Made by a program: the position numbers and the translations under genes. Positions 6,860 to 14,996 of a DNA stretch of 22,389 bases are shown here, piece by piece (the stretch's first letter is position 1; every line of letters begins with the position of its first letter). This DNA comes from JAAYCI01 sp964472465 (GTDB taxonomy: Bacteria > Bacillota > Clostridia > Oscillospirales > Ruminococcaceae). The notes under the pieces were generated by a model. That model did no database searches, was not told where the DNA came from, and saw only the letters and a list, made by a program, of their open reading frames with translations. The stretch is taken from NCBI GenBank assembly GCA_964472465.1, contig CAYYLW010000027.1, positions 1 to 22,389 of the forward strand, given 5' to 3'.

Positions 6860-8940
6860 CTTGTAGCCTCCCTTGTGCATATTGTTTTGGGTGGTATCTT
6901 CTCAATTTGGCAGGGCAGCCCCCGGCACGAAAAGGCCGGAATACTGTGGCCTTGCTTTTTGTGGCGGGAAGAAAGCCGGTTTACATTGGCCGTTTGCACC
7001 AGGGGGCCAAGCCCCTCTTCGGGGTACCACCAGCCGCTGGCCAGGGCAATGGTTCCCCCTGCCATGCCTTTTTCCAGCTTCACCTGCTGTTCTGCCCAGC
7101 CCTCCTCGGTGCTCACCCGCACCCAGTCCCCTTCCAAAAGCCCCAGCGTATGCGCCAGTTCTTCGCCCAAAAAGGCCACCGGGCCAGGCTGTTTCTTCCT
7201 CTGGGCGGGCACCTGCCGCCCGGCTGAGTGGAAAAAGGACGCGTCTTTGTGACAGGTGCAAAGGTAGGGCCAGCCCTGCCCAGGCAAAGGCTCTGGCGGG
7301 GTTTCGTTTTGCAGCGCTTCCAGCGTCAGGGCCAAGTGCAATTTTCCATCCTTGGTGGGAAAACCGGTTTCCCTCAATTGCCTCGGCCCGGGTTTCTGCA
7401 CGGCCTGCCCTGCGGGAAGGCTACCCACCTTTTTCAGCTCTGCCAATGTGATGCCATAGGGGAGCAAAAACTCGTCCCAAAAAGCCTCCATATCCGGCCA
7501 AAACGCCGCCTGGTAGCCCATGGCATTGGCCAGGCTATTGAGAATTTCCATGTCGCTTTTGGCCCAGGGCGGGCCGGAAAGCCGGGGGCTATAGTGCACG
7601 CTGCCATCGGGGGCCACGGCCACGCTCTCGGTTTCCAGGTAGCTGGCCACGGGCAAAACCAGGTCTGCCAGTTGGGCCGTGGGGGTAAGGAAATAGTCTG
7701 CCACCACCATGAAATCCAATTTTTTAAGAGCCTGGGCGGTGGCTTCCGGGTCAGCCCACATCACGGCGGGGTTTCCCCCCGCCACATAGGCCGCTTTCAG
7801 GGGGCCGCCTTCCAGCAGCGAGGCCACCACCGCCTGCCCGCTCACGCCGGAAAAGGCCGGGTGCACCGCGCCGCTTGCGCCAAGGCGCCTCGCCTTCATT
7901 GCGGGGGTAAAGCGCTCTGCCAGGGTTAGCGCCCGGGTAGTAAAGGGGTTCTTGCCATCGGCCAGGGGTGGCGGCAGGGCGCCGCCCACCACATCAATCT
8001 TTCCCGTAACGGCCAACAGCGCGGCGATGGCCTGGCCCTTTTGGTAGCCGTCGGTGTTATGGTCCAGCGCGTTGCCCGCCCAGATGATGCCGGGTTTTTC
8101 GCAGGCCAGCAGGCGGGTGGCCTCTTCTATCTGCGCCGGGGCAAGCCCGGTCAGGGCGGCGGTGTATTGCAGGGTATAGGGCTCTATTTGGGCCAGCAGG
8201 GTTTCCAGCCCTGCCGCATGCCGCGAGAGCAGTTCCTTATCCTGCCACCCATTTTCAAAAATCACCCGCAGCATCCCAAGGGCCAGGGCCAAATCGGCCC
8301 CCGGGCGAAGGGCTAGCCAAATGCTGGCCTGGGCGCCATAGCGCCCGGCGCGCGGGTCAACCAGCACCAGTTTTGTGCCGTTTTTTAGGGCGGTTTGCAG
8401 GCTGCAATCATCCCAGCGCAGGGTGCTGCGAGGGTGGTAACCCCATAGGAAAATGGTTTTTGTCTCGGGGCGGGCCTGGTTTTTCACGGGGAAACCAAAG
8501 GTATCCACCGCGCTTTGGCTGCGCGCAAAATGGCACATATTGCCCGCCGCCGCCCGGTTCACAATGCCCAGCACATTGGAAAAGCGCCCCTGCATCAGCG
8601 CACTGAAGGGTTTGTTAAAGCCACCTATGGTAAGCAGGCTTTCCGCGCCGTGTTCTTGCAGCGCAGCGGAAAAGCGGGCCGCCATGGCTTCCAGCGCCTC
8701 TTCCCAGCCGACGGGTTGCCATTTCCCCTCCCCTTTTTCCCCGGCCCGTTTCATGGGCTGGCGCAGCCGCTGGGGGTGGTGCAAAATCTCCAGGGCATTC
8801 ATCCCGGTGGGACACCAAAAACCCTCCTTGGCCCGTAGCGGGCGCAGCTTGCGGGGAAAACCGCCCGCGTCGGTGCTCACCTCCATCGGGCATTCATGGT
8901 CACAAAAACGGCAGGGGACAACAACAGTTTTCATCTGCAT
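6856..8940 (-). CDS. Molybdopterin (bis-MGD) oxidoreductase, single cytosolic subunit
   Basis: The 694-residue protein belongs to the DMSO reductase family (Mo or W bis-MGD enzymes). The N-terminus has an Fe4S4 motif C10-x2-C13-x3-C17-x25-C43, and the C-terminus ends in the MGD-binding beta-barrel with ANVNRLSS. NMCHFARSQ (134-142) aligns by context with the metal-ligand region of formate dehydrogenases, making C136 the likely metal ligand. There is no twin-arginine or other signal peptide, so it should act in the cytoplasm, and no Fe-S or membrane partner subunit is adjacent. In these features it resembles single-catalytic-subunit anaerobic enzymes such as acetylene hydratase or transhydroxylase, but specificity cannot be assigned. 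GGAG stands seven bases before the ATG. It lies 59 bases after the sugar permease gene and is translationally coupled to the aldo/keto reductase. Confidence 0.9.
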   Translation of the reverse strand: MQMKTVVVPCRFCDHECPMEVSTDAGGFPRKLRPLRAKEGFWCPTGMNALEILHHPQRLRQPMKRAGEKGEGKWQPVGWEEALEAMAARFSAALQEHGAESLLTIGGFNKPFSALMQGRFSNVLGIVNRAAAGNMCHFARSQSAVDTFGFPVKNQARPETKTIFLWGYHPRSTLRWDDCSLQTALKNGTKLVLVDPRAGRYGAQASIWLALRPGADLALALGMLRVIFENGWQDKELLSRHAAGLETLLAQIEPYTLQYTAALTGLAPAQIEEATRLLACEKPGIIWAGNALDHNTDGYQKGQAIAALLAVTGKIDVVGGALPPPLADGKNPFTTRALTLAERFTPAMKARRLGASGAVHPAFSGVSGQAVVASLLEGGPLKAAYVAGGNPAVMWADPEATAQALKKLDFMVVADYFLTPTAQLADLVLPVASYLETESVAVAPDGSVHYSPRLSGPPWAKSDMEILNSLANAMGYQAAFWPDMEAFWDEFLLPYGITLAELKKVGSLPAGQAVQKPGPRQLRETGFPTKDGKLHLALTLEALQNETPPEPLPGQGWPYLCTCHKDASFFHSAGRQVPAQRKKQPGPVAFLGEELAHTLGLLEGDWVRVSTEEGWAEQQVKLEKGMAGGTIALASGWWYPEEGLGPLVQTANVNRLSSRHKKQGHSIPAFSCRGLPCQIEKIPPKTICTREATR

Positions 8941-8977
8941 ACTAACGCTCCTTTGCGGCTTCGGTACCTCGGGCGAA

Positions 8978-8996
8978 AAATAGGCCGTGCGCGGCC
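8978..8996 (-). terminator. Weak terminator-like hairpin between permease and oxidoreductase genes
   Basis: In minus-strand sense GGCCG (8992-8996), a four-base loop and CGGCC (8983-8987) are followed by TATTTTTC. The stem is only five GC-rich pairs, so read-through into the molybdopterin enzyme gene is likely. It could lower its expression relative to the transporter. Confidence 0.4.
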
Positions 8997-8999
8997 GGC

Positions 9000-9812
9000 T
9001 CAGTTTTTGATGCCACCATCGGTGATGCCGGCCATGAAGTGCTTTTGCATAAAGACATACAGCAAAAAGGGGGGCAGGAAATTAAACAGAGAACCGGCCA
9101 TGGTGATGCCATAATTCACACTGGAAGCCCGGCCCTGCATGGCGGCCAAACCCACCGGCAGGGTTTTGGTGAAATCACTGTTCGAGATGATGAGGGGCCA
9201 CAAAAAGCTATTCCAGCTACGCGCAAAATATAGAATGGCCACCGTGATGAGCACCGGGCGGATAACCGGCAACACCACCCGCAGATAAATTTGGAAATCC
9301 CCGCTGCCATCAATGCGGGCGGATTCAAACATCTCCTTGGGCATGCTGAGGATGGCGCCGCGGATGAGCAGCAGGCCCAGCATGGAGGGGATGGGCAGGA
9401 TAAGGGGCCAAAAGCTATCGATAAGCTGCATCTTCCCCATAATCAGCCACAGGGAAACCACCGTGGCCGGAAAGGGGATGACCATGGACACCATTAAAAA
9501 GGTGAGTAGGCCATTGCTGCCGGGAAAGCTTTTGCGGGCAAAACCGTAGGCCCCCAGGCTGCAAACGGTGAGGGTGAGCAGCACCCCCGCCAGCGAGATA
9601 AACACACTGTTGAACAGCCAGCGCGTAAACCCGCTCACCCGGAAAATTTTCAGCCAGTTATCCGGCGTGTAGGTGCTTACGTCCAGGCTGATGAGGAAGG
9701 GGGAATAGGTTTCTTGTAGGGAGCAAACCAGCATATAGGCGAAGGGGAGCAGCATCAGCAAAGACATCCCCACAAACACGGCACTCACACAAAACGAGAG
9801 GCTCTTTTTCAC
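9000..9812 (-). CDS. CUT1-type sugar ABC transporter permease (MalG-like)
   Basis: The 270-residue inner-membrane protein has about six membrane helices and the EAA loop that contacts the ATPase (MFESARIDGSGDFQIYLRVV), placing it in the MalG/BPD transporter permease family for oligosaccharides or related solutes. The start is GTG at 9812: a run of Gs (AAAGGGGG) lies seven bases upstream and the first helix follows directly, whereas the upstream in-frame ATG at 9872 lies inside the preceding permease gene without a ribosome site. It follows the MalF-like gene by 14 bases. No ATPase gene is in the cluster; many Firmicute CUT1 systems share a remote MsmX-type ATPase, which is likely here by inference. 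Substrate unknown. Confidence 0.93.
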   Translation of the reverse strand: MKKSLSFCVSAVFVGMSLLMLLPFAYMLVCSLQETYSPFLISLDVSTYTPDNWLKIFRVSGFTRWLFNSVFISLAGVLLTLTVCSLGAYGFARKSFPGSNGLLTFLMVSMVIPFPATVVSLWLIMGKMQLIDSFWPLILPIPSMLGLLLIRGAILSMPKEMFESARIDGSGDFQIYLRVVLPVIRPVLITVAILYFARSWNSFLWPLIISNSDFTKTLPVGLAAMQGRASSVNYGITMAGSLFNFLPPFLLYVFMQKHFMAGITDGGIKN

Positions 9813-9826
9813 AGGGCTACCCCCTT

Positions 9827-10705
9827 TCAATATAATTTGGCCTTGCGGGAGGTAAGCAAGCGCCGCTGGCACAGTAGCAAAACCGCCACAAGCAGGATGA
9901 GAATGTTGGCAATGGCCAGCGAGTAGCCAATTTTGCCGTATTTGAACCCGAACATATACAAAGAGAGAATCATGGTATAGGTGGAGGTACCGGGGCCCCC
10001 GCCCGTGAGGGTATACACCAAATCGAAGGACTGGAAGGCCCCGATAACCCCAAGGAACACCACCAGCACGGTGGTGGGGGCCATCAGCGGCAGGGTGATT
10101 TTAAAGAAGGATTGCACCGGCCCCGCGCCGTCCACCTTGGCCGCCTCATAGTAGCTGGGGGGGATGTCCGTGAGGGCGGCCAGGTACACCACCATGTAAT
10201 AGCCCGCGCTGATGAGGATATCAATGACGATGAGGGTGGGAAGAGCGCTGCTGGGCGAGCCGATGAGCTTTGAGGTGGACACCCCAAACAGGCCAAAAAA
10301 GGCCGCCAATGGAGATTTGGGGTTATTCAGCAGCATGCGGCACACAATGCCAATCACCCCCGTGGAGGCTAAGGTGGGCACAAACATGCTCCACCGCACA
10401 AAATTCGAGGCAGGGGTTTTGCCCTTGCGGTCAATCCAGGCGGCCACCACAAAGGCCAGCACCGTCTGCCCCGGCACCACCCCCAGCACGAACAGCAGGG
10501 TGTTGCGGATGGAGGAGAGGAAGGTTTCGTCTTTGAAAACATCGGCATAGTTTTGCAGCCCCACCCACTGGGGTGCGGTGAGGCCGTTGTATTTGGTAAA
10601 GCTAAGATAGCCCGACACCACGATGGGGATTACCCAAAACGCGACGGTGAGCAACAGCATGGGCAGGATGTAGAGATAGCCACTGAATTGACGTTTCTTT
10701 TGCAT
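9827..10705 (-). CDS. CUT1-type sugar ABC transporter permease (MalF-like)
   Basis: The 292-residue protein has about six membrane segments, an early SGYLYILPMLLLTVAFW helix, the SFTKYNGLTAPQWVGLQNY segment common in MalF/UgpA-type permeases, and the EAA loop (YYEAAKVDGAGPVQSFFKI). It pairs with the following MalG-like protein to form the transmembrane channel of an importer. The start at 10705 is chosen because AAGGA lies just upstream; the longer frame to 10756 would begin inside the intergenic hairpin. It lies 136 bases after the binding-protein gene, separated by a strong stem-loop, so its mRNA level is probably lower than that of the binding protein. Confidence 0.93.
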   Translation of the reverse strand: MQKKRQFSGYLYILPMLLLTVAFWVIPIVVSGYLSFTKYNGLTAPQWVGLQNYADVFKDETFLSSIRNTLLFVLGVVPGQTVLAFVVAAWIDRKGKTPASNFVRWSMFVPTLASTGVIGIVCRMLLNNPKSPLAAFFGLFGVSTSKLIGSPSSALPTLIVIDILISAGYYMVVYLAALTDIPPSYYEAAKVDGAGPVQSFFKITLPLMAPTTVLVVFLGVIGAFQSFDLVYTLTGGGPGTSTYTMILSLYMFGFKYGKIGYSLAIANILILLVAVLLLCQRRLLTSRKAKLY

Positions 10706-10739
10706 AGGCGCTTCCTTTTGGGGACGGTGGTAACGTTCT

Positions 10740-10766
10740 AATCGCCCCTGCAACACAGGGGCGATT
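10740..10766 (-). promoter_or_regulatory. Intercistronic stem-loop between binding-protein and permease genes
   Basis: A perfect 11-base inverted repeat (10740-10750 with 10756-10766) with a five-base loop lies between the two genes. No T-run follows it on the minus strand. Such hairpins in importer operons protect the 3' end of the binding-protein mRNA or partly stop transcription, giving more binding protein than permease. That role is inferred. Confidence 0.6.
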
Positions 10767-10841
10767 GAGAACGGGGGGAGAAAGTGTCTTACCTCTGCCG
10801 CCTAGCATGAAAAGCCGGGGCAGAATATGTGTTTGAACACG

Positions 10842-12212
10842 CTAGGCGTTCGGGTCGGCGTAATCCATCTCGTTGGCAAAGGTGGCAATTTTACTCATGG
10901 CTTCCTCGGGGCTAAGGCCACCGTTCAACATTTCTTGCAGGGTTTTCCAGGTGTAGTCATACACCTCGGGGGCGCGGCGGGCCGCCGTGAGGGGCCTGGT
11001 GCAGGTCTCGCCGAATTCTTCCATCACCTCTTTGGTTCTCTCGTTGCCAAAGTAGGGCTCGCCCGCGTTGGTGCAAGGGGCCGATTTGTCCATCTCATGC
11101 AGTTTGGGGCCGCCTTCGGGGCCGGTGACATAGCGGATGAGATCCATGGCCAGTTCTTTGTTTTCGCTGGCCGAGAACAGGCAGAGCTGATCGGCCGGGG
11201 ACCAGTTGCCCTGGTCGCCATTGTCGCCTTTTAGCTGGATGGAGAAACCGTAGTTGAAACCGGCGGCGTCCAACATTTCAAAGTTGCCACTGCCGCAGGT
11301 GGAGAAGGCCATGGCCGCTTTTCCCTCCAGGAAATAGTTGGTAAAGGCCTCGGCGTTGGTGAGGGACATCGCATCCTCGGGCAGGGCGTTGTAGGTGTTT
11401 TTCAGGTCATACAGAAGCTGCGCGGCGGCCACACCTTCGGGCTGGTCAATGATGCATTTGCCGGTCTCGTCAAACATATCGCCACCGGCCTGCCACACGA
11501 AGGAGTACCAGTTCCAGTTGAGGTCTTGGTAGAACGTTTGGCCCCAGCCCTGAGACAGGCCGTATTGGTCAATCGTGCCGTCTCCGTCGGTATCCAAGGT
11601 GGCTTTTTCCGCAATGCGGCGCACGTCATCCCAGGTTTCCGGGGCTTTTTCACCAATGGCATCCAGAATGTCTTGGTTGTAGAAAATGCAGGTGGAGGTG
11701 GTGGTGCCAGACAGGGCAATGCCGTAGGGTTTGCCAAAAATCTGGTTGCGCTCGGTCAGCACGGTATAGGTGCTGTAATCTTCATCGGTGAGGTAGCCGG
11801 TCAAATCCTCCACGGCGCCCGCGTCGATGATGGTGGGGAACATTTCCACATACAGGCGTCCCACGTCGGGGCCGGTGCCGGTGGCAATGCCGGAGGTAAA
11901 CTTGGCCTCATAGTCTTTCCAAGAGATGAATTGGAAGTTCACCACGACGTTGTTGGCCTCTTCAAACGGGGCCACAATTTCTTTCCACAGCTCTTCGTCG
12001 TTGCCATCCTCGGCGGTGGCAGGCAGCCACACGGAAAGTTCGGTCACCTCGCCGGCAGGGGCCGCCTGGCTGGCAGAGGACGCGGCAACGCTGCCGGACG
12101 CCGCAGCCGAAGAAGCCGCCGCACTGCTGGAGGACGCCCCACCGCCACAGCCAGCCAGTGCCCCTACAAAAATACCTGCGGCCAGCAAGGCCGCCATCCA
12201 CTTTTTACGCAT
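10842..12212 (-). CDS. Extracellular sugar-binding lipoprotein of the ABC importer
   Basis: The 456-residue protein begins with a lipoprotein signal peptide (basic MRKKW, hydrophobic core, lipobox LAGC with C22) followed by a Ser/Ala-rich low-complexity linker (about 26-52) that tethers it to the cell surface. The body is a family 1 extracellular solute-binding protein (MalE-like): ELSVWLPATAEDG, FEEANNVVVNFQFISW, a TGPDVGRL segment and a C-terminal TWKTLQEMLNGG helix. A DTDGDGTIDQYG loop is a calcium-binding-like insertion often seen in these proteins. The start has AGGAGG ten bases upstream. It is the first gene of the transporter set, 188 bases after the radical SAM gene. It would capture an oligosaccharide or similar solute and deliver it to the two permeases downstream; the ligand is not predictable. 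Confidence 0.93.
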   Translation of the reverse strand: MRKKWMAALLAAGIFVGALAGCGGGASSSSAAASSAAASGSVAASSASQAAPAGEVTELSVWLPATAEDGNDEELWKEIVAPFEEANNVVVNFQFISWKDYEAKFTSGIATGTGPDVGRLYVEMFPTIIDAGAVEDLTGYLTDEDYSTYTVLTERNQIFGKPYGIALSGTTTSTCIFYNQDILDAIGEKAPETWDDVRRIAEKATLDTDGDGTIDQYGLSQGWGQTFYQDLNWNWYSFVWQAGGDMFDETGKCIIDQPEGVAAAQLLYDLKNTYNALPEDAMSLTNAEAFTNYFLEGKAAMAFSTCGSGNFEMLDAAGFNYGFSIQLKGDNGDQGNWSPADQLCLFSASENKELAMDLIRYVTGPEGGPKLHEMDKSAPCTNAGEPYFGNERTKEVMEEFGETCTRPLTAARRAPEVYDYTWKTLQEMLNGGLSPEEAMSKIATFANEMDYADPNA

Positions 12213-12400
12213 CTTTCTTGTTCCTCCTCAAAACTTTTGTTATTCTAAAGCCAATTCACTGAAAAACGGTTCAAAGATTGCGGCGATGATTTTTGGATGC
12301 CAGGCGGAGGATGGAGCAGCCCTTGGCGGGTTTCTGTTCATAACAGCGCATCAGCAAAGAAACCAAACCGCAAACCGGGCGTGTTTTTTAGGTTGCTTGG

Positions 12401-13345
12401 CTAAAAACCGAACAGGTGGTTCATGGGGCGCTTGTAGCTGTGGCACCACAGGTACACCTTTTTCATGTCGGGGTCCCGCTCGCGGGCTTGCAAGCCGTCA
12501 TACACCGCCTTCACATCCTCGTAGCTGTGCATATCAAAAATGCTCACGATGCGTTCTTCATCGTTCGAGCCACGGCCCGGAATGAGGTTGCAATGCTCGC
12601 TGAGGGTGATGGATTCGGGCTCCCAAAAGTCCTTGGTGTATTTCTCTTCGTTGTCCCAAAGCTCTTGCAGAAAATGGAAGAACAAATCCTTCGAGGCCCG
12701 CAGCAACAGGTCTCTGTCGATGGTGCCCTTCACATAGTCCAGCCCGCCGCGGCCACCGCCGCCATTGAAATAGGCATACATGGTGTGCAGGCGGATACCC
12801 AGCTCATCGGCAAATTCCTTGGCCGCACGCACCTCGCCAATGTTAAACTGGTAGAGATGGTAGTTGATGTAGGCGTCGCCCGTGAAACCCTTGTCCCGCA
12901 CCTGCTTCACCGTTTGGCGGATGTTTTCTTTGATGGTCTCCAGGTTGAAATGATGGATACGGTCATAGGAAGCCTGGCTGAAACCGGGCATAGAAAACAG
13001 CAAACCGGTGAAGTTTTCGCAGCTTTTTACCCGGCTATAATCCGGCACCTGGCTGGCGTTGGTGCTCATGTCCAGGCGGTAACCCTCGTCATACAAATAA
13101 TTCATGATATCCGGCAGGTTGGGGTTCAGCGTGGGCTCATACCAGTTGTAGATGCGGAACAGGCAATCTGGCGTGATGATGCCGTGGCTACGCATATGTT
13201 CCGCCATGCGGGCAAAGGTCTCCGTATCCATCTGGTAAAAAGGCGTATCATTGGTTTTTCCTTGCAGGTTGGTCTGCCCGGTTCTGCAATAGTAACAAAG
13301 CGCATTGCACCGGTTCAAGATATCCATATAGACTTCTGTATACAC
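12401..13345 (-). CDS. Radical SAM protein
   Basis: The 314-residue protein has the radical SAM cluster motif C13-x3-C17-x2-C20 in DILNRCNALCYYCRTG, and a following YNWYEPTLNP segment that replaces the usual GGEP region, as seen in radical SAM proteins annotated near polysaccharide genes. It should bind a 4Fe-4S cluster and S-adenosylmethionine to generate a 5'-deoxyadenosyl radical. Only a few C-terminal cysteines are present (for example in EHCNLIPGR and LWCHSY), too few for a complete SPASM domain, so a single cluster is most likely. The start is GTG at 13345, with GGAG eight bases upstream; an ATG six codons later is badly spaced. It lies upstream of a sugar importer. I cannot assign a substrate. 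Confidence 0.88.
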   Translation of the reverse strand: MYTEVYMDILNRCNALCYYCRTGQTNLQGKTNDTPFYQMDTETFARMAEHMRSHGIITPDCLFRIYNWYEPTLNPNLPDIMNYLYDEGYRLDMSTNASQVPDYSRVKSCENFTGLLFSMPGFSQASYDRIHHFNLETIKENIRQTVKQVRDKGFTGDAYINYHLYQFNIGEVRAAKEFADELGIRLHTMYAYFNGGGGRGGLDYVKGTIDRDLLLRASKDLFFHFLQELWDNEEKYTKDFWEPESITLSEHCNLIPGRGSNDEERIVSIFDMHSYEDVKAVYDGLQARERDPDMKKVYLWCHSYKRPMNHLFGF

Positions 13346-13455
13346 TATAGTCTCTCCTTCGCCCGCGCTTCTTTCATCTGCCGGGCCTTATTTAAGATAC
13401 AGAATATGTCGAAACAATGCAAATTGTGTTTTTGAATCCATTCTGGAATTACATA

Positions 13456-13507
13456 GATATTCTCTATTCACCCAATCGGACGATAATCTGCACAAAGGAT
13501 ATTCTCT
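13456..13507 (-). repeat. Two direct repeats AGAGAATATC, 42 bp apart
   Basis: The minus-strand sequence AGAGAATATC occurs at 13498-13507 and again at 13456-13465. The 42-bp spacing equals about four turns of the helix, which suits a regulator binding on one face. They lie 110-160 bases upstream of the radical SAM start. A regulatory role is inferred. Confidence 0.35.
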
Positions 13508-13522
13508 CTACTCCCACCACAC

Positions 13523-13569
13523 AAAAACAAGTAGAGTACCCACCATACTAGGCAGATACTCTACTTGTT
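13523..13569 (-). terminator. Terminator of the hydantoinase/deaminase operon
   Basis: A perfect 13-base inverted repeat (13526-13538 with 13557-13569) encloses an 18-base loop. In minus-strand sense it is followed by TTTG after the stem Ts, so it would stop transcripts leaving the amidohydrolase gene whose stop is at 13651. A TCTTTTTT stretch on the other side suggests it may work in both directions. Confidence 0.72.
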
Positions 13570-13650
13570 CTCTTTTTTCACCGCCAAAGCCAGTAAAAAT
13601 GGCCTTCCGGTGGTTGTGTGGTAGGGTGCCGCAACTGCTGCCCCTTGTTT

Positions 13651-14892
13651 TTAGGCATTTTCTGCCGCCAATTGTAGCATGGTGCCATACAGCACCTCAG
13701 CCCCCGCATAAATGTCCTCCCAGGGGGTGTCCTCTTTCGGCGAGTGGCTAACGCCGCCAATGCTTGGCACAAAAATCATCCCCACATCGCACACGGCGGC
13801 CAGCGAAAGGGTATCGTGAAAAGCGCCGCTGGGCAGGTGCATACTGGAATAGCCCAGCTCGTGGCTCACACTCTCCACTGTTTGCATCACCCGCTGGCTC
13901 ATGGCCGCGCTGGCCGCGTTTTTGATGCAACGGCTGTGATGCTGCACGTCAAAATGGGTTGCCGCGTCCAAGGCAGCTTTTTCTATCGCCTCGATCCCCC
14001 GCGCCCGGCGTTCCATATCCAGATCCCGTATATCCACCGTATATTCAACCTGAGCGGGAATGGTGTTGATGCCACCGGGAGATACCTCAAAAACGCCGAT
14101 GGTGGCCACAAATTGCCCCCCCAGCCCACTGGCAATGCGCTCCACCTCTACGGCAAAATTGGCCGCTGCGCTCAGCGCATCGTGCCGCAGGGACATGGGG
14201 GTGCCGCCCGCGTGGTTCGATTCCCCCGTGAAGCAACCGCGTATCCAATAGGGGCCTTTGATTCCCGTGACAATGCCAATCTGTTTTGCATGTTGTTCCA
14301 GTACAATACTCTGCTCAATGTGGAGTTCTATAAAAGCATTGTATTCGCCCGGGGCCGCCGTGGCATCTAGTAGCTTGGAAGGGTCTATGCCAAAAGCCAT
14401 CATGGTTTCGGGCAGGGTATTTCCATTTTTATCCACATAATTTTCCAGTGGTGCATCCAGGCGCGAACCCGCAATCGATTTGCTCCCAATCATGCCGGAA
14501 CCAAAACGCGCCCCCTCCTCATCGGTAAAAACCATGGCCCGAAGCGGGTGGGCGGTGTGCAGGCCCTGCTCGGCCACACACTGCAGTACCTCTATGGCGG
14601 CAACAGCCCCCAGCAGGCCATCAAAGGGGCCTCCATTTTGCACGGTGTCTATGTGGGAACCGCTGGCCACAAAACCCTTTTTTGGGCCATGCCCCGGCAA
14701 GTCACCCATCAGGTTGCCCGCGGCATCTTGCCATACGGTTAGGCCTGCTTCAGCCATCATATCCTTCACCAGCGCCCGGGCCTGCCTGTCTTTTTCGCTA
14801 AGGGCAAGGCGCGTATAGCCCCCCTGTGCGTCCTGGCCCAGGGCATTCACCGTTTCAATACGCTCTTTTAGGCGGTTTGCGTTTATGTGCAT
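13651..14892 (-). CDS. M20 family N-carbamoyl amidohydrolase (ureidopropionase / carbamoylase / allantoate amidohydrolase type)
   Basis: The 413-residue protein belongs to the Zn-dependent M20 amidase/hydantoinase-carbamoylase group. Expected metal ligands are visible: H80 in GSHIDTVQNGG, D91 in GPFDG, E125/E126 in FTDEEGARF, H191 in ELHIEQ and the late SHSPKEDT motif; Q194 and the GGTPM segment belong to the substrate and lid regions. It hydrolyses an N-carbamoyl amino acid (such as N-carbamoyl-beta-alanine, carbamoyl-sarcosine or another carbamoyl amino acid) to the amino acid, CO2 and ammonia. It is the last gene of the operon with a cyclic amidohydrolase, NCS1 permease and CodA-type deaminase, so it most likely performs the final step there. 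GGGAGG lies upstream of the ATG. The family is secure; the exact substrate is not. Confidence 0.9.
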   Translation of the reverse strand: MHINANRLKERIETVNALGQDAQGGYTRLALSEKDRQARALVKDMMAEAGLTVWQDAAGNLMGDLPGHGPKKGFVASGSHIDTVQNGGPFDGLLGAVAAIEVLQCVAEQGLHTAHPLRAMVFTDEEGARFGSGMIGSKSIAGSRLDAPLENYVDKNGNTLPETMMAFGIDPSKLLDATAAPGEYNAFIELHIEQSIVLEQHAKQIGIVTGIKGPYWIRGCFTGESNHAGGTPMSLRHDALSAAANFAVEVERIASGLGGQFVATIGVFEVSPGGINTIPAQVEYTVDIRDLDMERRARGIEAIEKAALDAATHFDVQHHSRCIKNAASAAMSQRVMQTVESVSHELGYSSMHLPSGAFHDTLSLAAVCDVGMIFVPSIGGVSHSPKEDTPWEDIYAGAEVLYGTMLQLAAENA

Positions 14893-14922
14893 AGCGCCCT
14901 CCCTGCTTTACATTTTATAAAA

Positions 14923-14954
14923 GAACGCCGGCCCGCTTTGGCCAGCCGGCGTTC
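14923..14954 (-). promoter_or_regulatory. Stem-loop between deaminase and amidohydrolase genes
   Basis: A perfect 10-base inverted repeat (14923-14932 with 14945-14954) with a 12-base loop lies in the 104-base gap. On the minus strand it is followed by TTTTAT, so it may be a weak terminator or an mRNA-processing hairpin that sets the level of the last gene. Confidence 0.5.
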
Positions 14955-14996
14955 CTCTCACAAATCATCTGCCTGTTGGCCATGCGGCCGCCGTGT

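Larger units (their letters stand above)
13346..13650. other. 305-bp intergenic region upstream of the radical SAM gene
   Basis: This AT-richer region holds the terminator of the amidohydrolase operon and, nearer the radical SAM gene, a pair of 10-base direct repeats. A poor promoter match on the minus strand (TTGCAT, 17 bases, TATCTT) lies about 60 bases before the GTG start. I see no small gene or RNA gene with clear support. Confidence 0.5.

Noticed and set aside
11560..11610. DTDGDGTIDQYG segment resembling a dockerin or EF-hand repeat
   Set aside because: Only one copy is present, inside a solute-binding protein where such loops are common; a dockerin needs two repeats.
12416..13435. 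339-codon plus-strand open frame
   Set aside because: Antisense to the radical SAM gene, whose cluster motif and start are clear; the translation has no family features.
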